Shown here: piece after piece, positions 57,734 through 64,000 of the stretch | Numbering within the stretch: the first letter of the stretch is position 1 | How the letters are laid out: every line of letters begins with the position of its first letter | Assembly: GCA_046351235.1 (NCBI GenBank) | Contig: JAXLYV010000003.1 | Coordinates: forward strand, 496,001 to 560,000 | Direction of reading: 5' to 3' | Origin: JBBSAT01 sp046351235 | GTDB lineage: Bacteria > Myxococcota_A > Polyangia > Polyangiales > Sandaracinaceae | DNA length: 64,000 nt | The notes under the pieces: model-generated | The model's input: the letters and a program-made list of their open reading frames with translations, nothing else | Told to the model about the DNA's origin: nothing | Database searches by the model: none | Program-made: the position numbers and the translations under genes

Positions 57734-60205
57734 ATGCGCCTCTGCCGCACGCTCGTCACCACCTCGATCTCGCTCGCGCTCTTCGTCTCGTCCGCGCGTG
57801 CCCAGGACGGCGCCGCCGAGAGCCGCGACGTCCGTCAGGTGGCGCGCGTGATCGCGAGCGACGGAGTCGCGGGCCGCTTCGGCGAGCCGCGCTGCGGTCA
57901 CGGTCATCTCGTCGATCCGCACGAGGCCTCGCGCTTCACGGGCGAGCTCGTCGCGCGCACCGAGGGCAGCGACGCGCCGCTCGTGATCGACACCGGAGGC
58001 CTGCTCACCCCCCACGGCGTCGCTCGCTTCGCCGCGCGCGATCTGCCGGACACGCTGGCGCGCCTCGTCGTGGACCTCGGCTACGACGCGCTCGCGCTCG
58101 GCGAGAACGACCTCGGCGCGCCACGAGCGCGGGTGATCGAGGTGGCGCGCCGGCTCGCGGAGGCGCACGTGCCCTACGTCGCGAGCAACCTGCGCTGCGA
58201 GGGCGCCGCGCTCGCGCTCTGCGAGCACGTGATCGACGAGGGCGACGACGTGCTGCACCTGCGCGTGGGGCGCGAGGAGGCCGCCGTGCTCTCGTTCCTC
58301 GACGCCGACGTGCTCGAGCGCCTCGCGCCCGATCGCCGCGAGGGGCTGCACGTGACGCCGATCCCCGACGTGCTGCCCGGCGCCGTGCGCTCGGCGCGCC
58401 ACGCGGGGGCGAGCCTCGTCGTCGCGGTCATGGCCGTGACGAGCGACGAGGCGTTCACCATCGCGCGCATGCTCGACGACGACGCACGCCCCGACCTCGT
58501 GGTGCTCGCGGGCGAGGGTGACTCCATGCTCTTCGCGCGGCCCGCCACCGTGGTGCCCGCGATCGTCTCGGCGCCGCCCGGGAGCGGCGTGGAGGTGCTC
58601 GTGGGCCGCTCGGACGAGCAGCGACGCGGCTTCGAGATGCTCGCCCTTCCCTTCGACGACGAGGGAGCGCACGCGGCGCCGGCCGTGCAGGCGTTCACCG
58701 AGGCCGTGGGCGCCGCGTACTGCGAGGCGTGGGGCCGAGCCCTCCCCGGCGGCCACCTGGGCCGGCAGATCGATCCCGTGCAGGTCGCCGAGCTCGCCGC
58801 GCGCGTCGTGCGCGAGCATGCGGGCGCCGACGTCGCGTTCCTCAACGTCGACGCGGTCGACGCGTCGTTCCGCGCCGCGAACGCGGCGCAGCTGAGCGCG
58901 AGCGACTTCTACATCGCGCTCGAGTACGACGAGCCCATCGTCGTGGCCGACGTGCCGCCGAGCTGGCTGGCCGAAGCGCAGGCTCGCCTGCGCTCGCACC
59001 GCATCGTGGCGCCGGGCCTCGGGACCGACGACGCCGACGACGGCGTCGCGCCGATCGATCGGGGCAACGACGAGGACGAAGAAGAAGACGACGACGAGGG
59101 CGAGGACGAAGATCTCGGCTCGGCGATCGAGGCGCCCGAGGACGGGGGCGACGACGCGCCCGACGAGTCGGCGATGCGCATCCGCGGGCGTCCCGAGGTG
59201 GTGGGCGCGAGCTATCACGTCGCGACGATCCGCTTCCTCGCCGAAGGTGGCGACGGCGCGCTGCCGCCGCTGCCCGAGGGGAGCGAGTGGCGCACGCTGG
59301 GCGAGACCCTGCCCGACGGGAGCTTCCACTACGACTCGCTCCGCGACGTCGTCATCCGCGCCCTCGAGCCGGAGAGCACGCGCGACCCGCGCGATGCGCG
59401 CCCCTCGGCGAACGACCCGCCGGAGTGGGTGATCCGTGGCTCCATCGACGGGAGCTTCTCGGGCTCGAGCGTGTCGAACCCCGCGGGCTACGACGCGGCC
59501 GCGCTCTCGCAGGGCGCGGCGATCTCGCTCGGCATCGTGGGCGACGGGCGCGTCGAGGCCACGGCGCCCGACTGGACGTGGGAGAACCGCTTGCTCGCGC
59601 GCTACCGCACGCAGTGGGCGCCCTCCGACGATCCGACCGTCGCCGGCGCGTTCGTGGAGGCCGCCGATCAGATCCAGCTGCGCACGTTGCTCTCGTATCG
59701 CGGCTGGCGCCCGCATCCGAGCGACGTGTACGTGCCGGACGCGTACGTCGAGGGCTTCTTCGAGTCGGAATTCACGCGCCCCGACACGCGCGACTGGCAC
59801 TGGCTGCTCGCGCGCCCGACCGTGGGCTTCCGCTTCCCGTTCGCGCAGGAGCTCGCGGTGAAGCTCCAGGCCGGCTTGCAGTCGCAGCTGCTCGATCCGA
59901 GCGCGTCGGCGCAGTTCGGTGCCGGCGCTTCGGTGCAGCTACGCCAGTGGACGGTGCTGAGCGCGGGGGATCGATCGCTGACGGCCGACGGCTTCGTCGA
60001 CTTCTTCGCGGTCTCGCTCTTCGATCAGAACCACTGGCAGGTCCGCGGGCAGCTCGACCTCGCGCTCGACCTCGCGGGCCCGCTCTCGCTCACGCTCGGC
60101 ACCACGCTGTACATGCAGCAAGACGGAACGAGCGACCTCGCGCTCGCCATCGCCGGCACCGCCGGCCTGCGCATCGCCGCGGTCACGCGGGCGGTGGGGC
60201 CGTGA
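57734..60205 (+). CDS. 5'-nucleotidase-like domain fused to outer-membrane beta-barrel-like domain
   Basis: 823 residues: signal peptide (TTSISLALFVSSARAQD), a metallophosphoesterase/5'-nucleotidase-like domain (about 40-440; RVIASDGVAGRFGEPRCGHGH, LVIDTGGLLTPHGVAR, LGYDALALGENDLGAPRARVIEVA, VPYVASNLRCEG), an acidic linker (about 443-480; DEDEEEDDDEGEDED) and a C-terminal beta-rich part of about 280 residues with barrel-like alternation and Trp/Tyr-rich strands. The family's metal ligands GD and GNHE appear as TG and GEND, so the phosphoesterase is probably inactive. The 3' end overlaps the convergent membrane-protein gene by 23 bases. Confidence 0.85.
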   Translation: MRLCRTLVTTSISLALFVSSARAQDGAAESRDVRQVARVIASDGVAGRFGEPRCGHGHLVDPHEASRFTGELVARTEGSDAPLVIDTGGLLTPHGVARFAARDLPDTLARLVVDLGYDALALGENDLGAPRARVIEVARRLAEAHVPYVASNLRCEGAALALCEHVIDEGDDVLHLRVGREEAAVLSFLDADVLERLAPDRREGLHVTPIPDVLPGAVRSARHAGASLVVAVMAVTSDEAFTIARMLDDDARPDLVVLAGEGDSMLFARPATVVPAIVSAPPGSGVEVLVGRSDEQRRGFEMLALPFDDEGAHAAPAVQAFTEAVGAAYCEAWGRALPGGHLGRQIDPVQVAELAARVVREHAGADVAFLNVDAVDASFRAANAAQLSASDFYIALEYDEPIVVADVPPSWLAEAQARLRSHRIVAPGLGTDDADDGVAPIDRGNDEDEEEDDDEGEDEDLGSAIEAPEDGGDDAPDESAMRIRGRPEVVGASYHVATIRFLAEGGDGALPPLPEGSEWRTLGETLPDGSFHYDSLRDVVIRALEPESTRDPRDARPSANDPPEWVIRGSIDGSFSGSSVSNPAGYDAAALSQGAAISLGIVGDGRVEATAPDWTWENRLLARYRTQWAPSDDPTVAGAFVEAADQIQLRTLLSYRGWRPHPSDVYVPDAYVEGFFESEFTRPDTRDWHWLLARPTVGFRFPFAQELAVKLQAGLQSQLLDPSASAQFGAGASVQLRQWTVLSAGDRSLTADGFVDFFAVSLFDQNHWQVRGQLDLALDLAGPLSLTLGTTLYMQQDGTSDLALAIAGTAGLRIAAVTRAVGP

Positions 60206-62420
60206 CGCTCGACAGGACGGACGGCAACGTCAGCACGACGCAGCCCATCACCGTCACCACGAGCGAGGGCAGCAACACGACCGAGAGGACGCCGCTCGGC
60301 AACGTCGGAGTCAGGGCGAGCGCCGGCAGGGCCCACGCGAGCCCGAGAGCGAACGCCATGCCCGCCACGCCGGGCAGCGGCGTCTGGCCGCGCGGCAGTG
60401 AGCGCACCACATCGAACGCCATCCCTACGAGCACGACCACGAGCGAAGCCGGGGACGAGGTCGGCAGTGCGAGGACGACCAACGCGAGGACGCCCAGCAC
60501 GGCCGCCTTCCGATGCGGCTGCGGTCGCCCTCGGTCGGCTTCGAGGGCGATGCCAGGCGCTGCGACGATTCCGAGCCCGGCGAGGGCATGCGACGTCGCA
60601 TCGAGCGCGGTCAGGAGCGATGCTCCTCCGAGCGCCGGCAAGACCAGGGACGCGCAACCCACGGCGATCCCAAACGCCGCGTAGGAACGGCACCTCGCGA
60701 GCCCCGGCTCCGCGCGCGAGCCGGCAAGCCATGCGACGAGCCAGGTCGCGGAGAGCGCGAGCAGCGTCACGAGCGCGCGGGCTCGCATCGCGAGCGGGTC
60801 CACGGCGAGGAGTAGACGTAGCGCACCCACGCCGAGCCCGGTCGCCGTGCCGAGCGCGACCGGGCGCGCATCGAACAGACGCAAGGCTCGCAAGGCGGCC
60901 GCGGAAACGATGAGCGCGGCGAGGAGCGCGAGACCGATCGCTCGTGCGCCGGCCCCGAGCGCGAGCAAGGCCTCGCCGGGCCTGCCGGTGGCGATGCCCG
61001 CGATCCATCGAGCGCCGGGCGATGCGAGTGCCCAGTCGTGCGCCGTGAGCGTGCCGACCGTCCCGGCGTGGAGCGCACTGCGCATGCGGAGGGTCGCGTC
61101 CTCCGACGTCGCCGGCGCCGGCAACAGCGCACGCACGGCGGCGTCATCGCGCTGCGCGATCCGCACCTCGGCGAGGTCTCTCGTCACTTCGGCGTCGCGT
61201 GGGTCGATCGCGTGCGATTGCTCGAGCGCGTCAGCGGCCGACGCGAGCCTCCCCGCCGCGAGCTCGGAGAGCCCCTGCGCTTCGAGACCGATCAATCGGT
61301 CCTCGGGATCCTCCGACGTCGCGAGCCGTATGAGCTCCGCGCGCTCCAGATCACGTTCGCGTCGAGACGAAGTGCTGCCCTGCATCGCGTCGAGAGTTGC
61401 GACGAAGACATGGCGCGCGTGACGATCTCGAGGATGGTCGCTCAGGTACGCCGAGATCTGCCGATGCGCCCGCTCGCCGAGGCCCGCGCGGACGAGGGCA
61501 TTCACTTCGATCCACGGTGACGACGCCGAAAGAGCGAACGTCCAAGCCATCGCGAGCACGCTGAGGAGCGGCGCCGCGAGCCCGAGGACGACGTCGCGCG
61601 TGAGCCGCGCCCACAGGGCGAAGCTCGGGCGCGGCGCGAATGGCGCGAGCACCACGCCCTCGCGGCGCAGCGCCGAGACGAGCGCTGCGAGGGGCTGGCC
61701 ATCGATCGGCAGCAGCGCGTGGCCTGTCTGGCTCTGGAGCGCGAGGCAGAGACCGTGTGGGCCTCGCAGGATCGCGACCATCGCGCCCTCCAGCCGGAGC
61801 GCGCGCGTGCGCATCGATGCCACGAGCGCGAGCTCACGTTTGCCGCTCGGCACGACGATCTCACGAGGCACCCACCGACGGGCGAGCCCGAGCCCCGTGA
61901 GCACCGCGGCTCCGGCGAGCGCACCCCACCCCGTGCGAAGCAGGATCACGGGCAGCGAGCCCAGGGCACCACCGATGACGAGCACCGTCCACGCAGGCGG
62001 GATTCGCGCTTCGAAGCGCTCACCGCGACCTCGCTCCGCAGCGTGCGCGACCGCGCTCTCGAGCGCTCGGTCCACGATCGTCTCGACCCCCTCGAGCTCC
62101 GAGGAGAGGCGCACGCGACGACCGTCGCGGGTCGCGAGCGCGATCTCCCCCGCGAGCCGGTGGAGCGACACGTCCACGACGTCATCGTAGTCGAGGCGTG
62201 GCTCGCGCCGGTCGGCGCGAGCGAGTCCACGCGCATCCGAGTCGTAGGCGGTGGGGCGCTTCCACAGCAGCACGAGAGCGCACACTGCGAAGAAGAGGCC
62301 CATGGCGATCGCCCCCGCCGCGTGATCGCCGAACGACGGGATCGCGAAGCAGACGACCGCGAGTAGCGCGGACGCCGCCGCCGCGAACCGGAACAAGGAG
62401 CTCGGCTCGTGACGGGTCAC
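60183..62420 (-). CDS. large polytopic membrane protein with TPR-like soluble segment
   Basis: 745 residues with about 15 hydrophobic helices in two clusters (about 10-50, 145-185, 262-292; then 465-735) flanking a helical soluble stretch (about 300-440; ISAYLSDHPRDRHARHVFVATLDAMQG, AAGRLASAADALEQSHAIDPRDAEVTRDLAEVRIA) of TPR type. No transport or enzymatic motif is seen. The start at the ATG before SSLFRFAAAAS gives a normal first helix. It converges with the nucleotidase-like gene, overlapping by 23 bases. Confidence 0.82.
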   Translation of the reverse strand: MTRHEPSSLFRFAAAASALLAVVCFAIPSFGDHAAGAIAMGLFFAVCALVLLWKRPTAYDSDARGLARADRREPRLDYDDVVDVSLHRLAGEIALATRDGRRVRLSSELEGVETIVDRALESAVAHAAERGRGERFEARIPPAWTVLVIGGALGSLPVILLRTGWGALAGAAVLTGLGLARRWVPREIVVPSGKRELALVASMRTRALRLEGAMVAILRGPHGLCLALQSQTGHALLPIDGQPLAALVSALRREGVVLAPFAPRPSFALWARLTRDVVLGLAAPLLSVLAMAWTFALSASSPWIEVNALVRAGLGERAHRQISAYLSDHPRDRHARHVFVATLDAMQGSTSSRRERDLERAELIRLATSEDPEDRLIGLEAQGLSELAAGRLASAADALEQSHAIDPRDAEVTRDLAEVRIAQRDDAAVRALLPAPATSEDATLRMRSALHAGTVGTLTAHDWALASPGARWIAGIATGRPGEALLALGAGARAIGLALLAALIVSAAALRALRLFDARPVALGTATGLGVGALRLLLAVDPLAMRARALVTLLALSATWLVAWLAGSRAEPGLARCRSYAAFGIAVGCASLVLPALGGASLLTALDATSHALAGLGIVAAPGIALEADRGRPQPHRKAAVLGVLALVVLALPTSSPASLVVVLVGMAFDVVRSLPRGQTPLPGVAGMAFALGLAWALPALALTPTLPSGVLSVVLLPSLVVTVMGCVVLTLPSVLSSVTAPPPA

Positions 62421-62478
62421 GGAGCTGGCTCAACCAGTCGCGGCACGGCGCCATTCCGAGGCCATCACCGTGCCTCGC

Positions 62479-62964
62479 TCATGCCTTCTTCGCGGCCTCG
62501 CGCTCCTCGCGCTGCTTCTTGCGGATGTCGCCGAAGAACTTCTTCAGGAGCTCGGAGGACTCGTCCTTGCGCACGCCGGTGGTGACGGCGAAGCGGTGGT
62601 TCAGGCGCAGATCGGAGCCGATGTTGTAGAGCGTCGCGGTCGCGCCGGCCTTCGGATCGTCGGTCGCGTAGACGACGCGGTCGATGCGCGCGTTCACCAG
62701 CGCGCCCGCGCACATCGGGCAGGGCTCGAGCGTCACGAAGCACGTCGCGCCCGAGAGGCGCCACGTGCCGAGCGCCTTGGCTGCCTCGCGCAGCGCGATC
62801 AGCTCGGCGTGCGCCGTGGGGTCCTGGATCGTCTCGCGTAGGTTGTGCGCGCTCGCGACGACGCGGTCGTCGAAGACGATCACCGCGCCCACCGGCACTT
62901 CGCCCGCCTCGCTCGCGATGCGCGCCTGCGCCAGCGCGAGGTCCATCCAGTCTTCGTCGGTCAC
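62479..62964 (-). CDS. tadA: tRNA-specific adenosine(34) deaminase TadA
   Basis: 161 residues. Zinc and catalytic motifs of the cytidine/adenosine deaminase fold are complete: TAHAELIAL (His52, Glu54) and PCPMCAGAL (Cys82, Cys85). TadA converts A34 to inosine in tRNA-Arg(ACG) and is essential in most bacteria. The GTG start gives TDEDWMDLAL, matching the family N-terminus (E. coli DEYWMRHAL); ATG 62946 would remove it. The C-terminal tail is basic (KKQREEREAAKKA). Confidence 0.95.
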   Translation of the reverse strand: MTDEDWMDLALAQARIASEAGEVPVGAVIVFDDRVVASAHNLRETIQDPTAHAELIALREAAKALGTWRLSGATCFVTLEPCPMCAGALVNARIDRVVYATDDPKAGATATLYNIGSDLRLNHRFAVTTGVRKDESSELLKKFFGDIRKKQREEREAAKKA

Positions 62965-62992
62965 GGTCTACGCGGCTCTGCCATGGCGCGAA

Positions 62993-63048
62993 GCGGCCAC
63001 GCCGCTCCCGTCCGGCCCCTCCGGGGCGAGCACTCTTGCTACGAAAAG
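62993..63048. repeat. 56-bp direct repeat, copy A
   Basis: Identical over 56 bases to the copy at 63083-63138, with a 34-base spacer (90-bp period). It starts GCGGCCACGCC and ends TTGCTACGAAAAG and includes the short hairpin GCCCC-GGA-GGGGC on the minus strand. It lies between tadA and the SRP RNA gene. Confidence 0.9.
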
Positions 63049-63082
63049 TGAAACGGCTCGCCCGCTCCGGCGCCTTCCGTCC

Positions 63083-63138
63083 GCGGCCACGCCGCTCCCG
63101 TCCGGCCCCTCCGGGGCGAGCACTCTTGCTACGAAAAG
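63083..63138. repeat. 56-bp direct repeat, copy B, abutting the SRP RNA 3' end
   Basis: Second identical copy; its last base (63138) is the terminal base of the SRP RNA helix on the minus strand, so the RNA's own TTTTCG terminator tail is part of the repeat. It carries the same hairpin as copy A, and both copies can act as tandem transcription stops downstream of the RNA. Confidence 0.9.
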
Positions 63139-63217
63139 GCCCCGCCACACGCTGGTCACCGCGACTGTTGCTCCCTTCCGGGCCTGGCAGGGTTGACGGG
63201 CCAGCGTTGGCGAGGCC
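63138..63217 (-). ncRNA. ffs: signal recognition particle RNA (4.5S/small SRP RNA)
   Basis: On the minus strand the conserved SRP domain IV is clear: CCAGGCCCGGAAGGGAGCAAC contains the GGAA tetraloop and the asymmetric loop bound by Ffh. The outer helix pairs GGCCTCGCCA/CGCTGG at the 5' end with CCAGCG/TGGCGGGGCC at the 3' end, giving an 80-nt hairpin, close to the usual 80-115. A U-run (TTTTCG) follows the 3' end, as in a rho-independent terminator. The exact transcript ends may be longer. Ffh-SRP RNA targets membrane proteins co-translationally and is essential. Confidence 0.95.
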
Positions 63218-63339
63218 ATGAGCCGATCTCGCGACCGGAACGGACGCTGCCTAGCAGACCCCGGGCGGCGCGCGCAAGCAGCCTCGTCGAGCGGCCCGCG
63301 TTGACGCCCCCTGCCCCGGCGGTGGATCCTCCTCGCAGG

Positions 63340-64000
63340 ATGACCGTCGCCGCGGAAGATCTCGAGGCGCGCATCGCGGACGTGGTGCGCCGCGTGAAGG
63401 ATCCGCGCGCCGGTCTCTACGGCCCCGGCTCGGTCAGCTGGCGCGTGAACCGCGAGGCGGCCGTGATGCTCGGCGGCGGGCGCGCGGCGCTCCTGCAGCT
63501 CGCCCATCCCTACGTCGCCTACGCCGTCGATCAGCACAGCGCGACGCGCCACGATCCCGTCGGTCGCTTCCGCCGCACCTTCGAGAACGTCTTCGCGATG
63601 GTCTTCGGCGACCTCGACGCGGCGATCGCGTGCGCCCGCCGCGTGCACGCGGTGCACGCGAAGATCCGCGGTGCCATCCACGAGCACTCCGGCCGCTTCG
63701 CGCGCGGCCATCGCTACCAGGCCAACGACGAGGCCGCCCTCTTCTGGGTGCAGGCCACGCTGATCGACACGGCCGTGCAGGTCTACGAGCTCCTGGTCGC
63801 GCCGCTCTCGCTCGAGGACAAGCAGCGCTACTACGAAGAGTCGCGCCTCTTCTCCGGTCTCTTCGGGATCCCCGACGAAGCGATGCCCTCCGACTGGCCC
63901 GCGTTCCGCCGCTACTTCGACGCGATGCTCGCGAGCGACGCGATCACGATGAGCCCGCCGGCCCAGGACATGGCGCGCTTCCTCTTCCAGCCGCCGCGCC
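63340..64000 (+). CDS. oxygenase MpaB family protein (DUF2236), 3' partial
   Basis: 220 codons from ATG 63340 to the window end without a stop. Family blocks are present: NREAAVMLGGGRAALLQLAHPYVAYAVDQHS, GRFRRTFENVFAMVFGD, HEHSGRFARGHRYQANDEAALFWVQATLIDTAVQVYE and a helical C-terminal part. MpaB-type proteins are haem-containing oxygenases, e.g. cleaving the prenyl chain in mycophenolate synthesis; His pairs in HPYV and the HEH..RGH region are candidate haem ligands. GTG 63322 is an alternative start. The gene was not visible as a closed frame because it runs off the window. Confidence 0.88.
   Translation, partial: MTVAAEDLEARIADVVRRVKDPRAGLYGPGSVSWRVNREAAVMLGGGRAALLQLAHPYVAYAVDQHSATRHDPVGRFRRTFENVFAMVFGDLDAAIACARRVHAVHAKIRGAIHEHSGRFARGHRYQANDEAALFWVQATLIDTAVQVYELLVAPLSLEDKQRYYEESRLFSGLFGIPDEAMPSDWPAFRRYFDAMLASDAITMSPPAQDMARFLFQPPR

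Noticed and set aside
56045..59800. 1251-codon open frame on the minus strand, longest in the window
   Set aside because: Antisense to the antiporter and nucleotidase-like genes; extreme Arg/His content and no recognisable fold.
63301..63340. TTGACG as promoter of the MpaB-type gene
   Set aside because: No convincing -10 at 16-18 bases; the best match has 3 of 6, too weak to list.
1..64000. tRNA, rRNA, insertion sequence, prophage and CRISPR signals
   Set aside because: Looked for on both strands by eye (tRNA arms, transposase and integrase motifs, regularly spaced repeats); none were convincing. A tool-based search would be needed to exclude weak cases.

Overview
The window is a high-GC stretch (roughly 70% by eye, strong G/C third-position bias, long shadow ORFs on both strands) from what looks like a myxobacterium. 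Predatory-type Myxococcota features are abundant: many secreted lipoproteins with 'DAGADAG'-type Asp/Ala/Gly linkers after the lipobox, Cys-rich secreted proteins, Ser/Thr protein kinases with PEGA or propeller C-termini, an NtrC-type regulator and a TonB/ExbB/ExbD/ExbD cassette. An order Polyangiales, Sandaracinus-like origin is my inference, not something I can prove from the sequence. I see no tRNA, rRNA, CRISPR, prophage or insertion sequence. The one stretch over 300 bases without a protein gene (62965-63339) holds the SRP RNA and two copies of a 56-bp repeat.

Layout. 1-3932: microaerobic respiration, a fused ccoN-ccoO gene (5' end outside the window), ccoQ, a short mono-haem ccoP and ccoG. 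3941-10510 (minus): a seven-repeat SBBP lipoprotein, a tandem triplication of Cys-rich lipoproteins whose last copy is broken, and two secreted/membrane proteins of PEGA type. 10678-14438 (plus): Ser/Thr kinase, a protein made of nine zinc-ribbon-like repeats, and a stand-alone receiver. 14446-19138 (minus): a start/stop-overlapping unit of sigma factor, tandem universal stress protein and protoglobin-PAS histidine kinase, then after 21 bp an NtrC-like regulator; it reads as an oxygen/redox signalling module close to the cbb3 oxidase.

19406-27875: small envelope genes, a GST, a Cys-rich lipoprotein, and a plus-strand operon of NRDE protein, MNIO (DUF692) enzyme, its DUF2063 partner and a gluzincin lipoprotein, followed by a YceI protein. 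27941-33266: ExbD-like lipoprotein, thermonuclease lipoprotein, a PolX-family protein that has lost its polymerase catalytic Asp residues but keeps PHP motifs, a small lipoprotein, a haloalkane-dehalogenase-like hydrolase and a lipoprotein. 33325-34689: an unrecognised gene bracketed by two near-identical 28-bp palindromes. 34719-41732 (minus): tonB, exbB, exbD, exbD, TonB-dependent receptor and beta-helix lipoprotein, with paired operator-like dyads upstream.

41948-52159: kinase with an extracellular propeller (possibly leaderless), a GNAT, and a minus-strand unit of TonB-box-fused receptor, lipoprotein, metzincin protease and propeller/Ig protein. 52217-64000: two HAD hydrolases (one fused to a VOC domain), TerB-like protein, two overlapping antiporter-like membrane proteins, an apparently inactive 5'-nucleotidase-like domain fused to an outer-membrane barrel, a large membrane protein, tadA, the SRP RNA, and the start of an MpaB/DUF2236 oxygenase running off the end.

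The best candidates for something undescribed are the globin-sensor/sigma/USP/NtrC module (14446-19177), the precursor-less MNIO operon (23154-27115), the nine-repeat zinc-ribbon protein with its kinase and receiver (10678-14438), and the palindrome-bracketed unknown gene (33325-34689).
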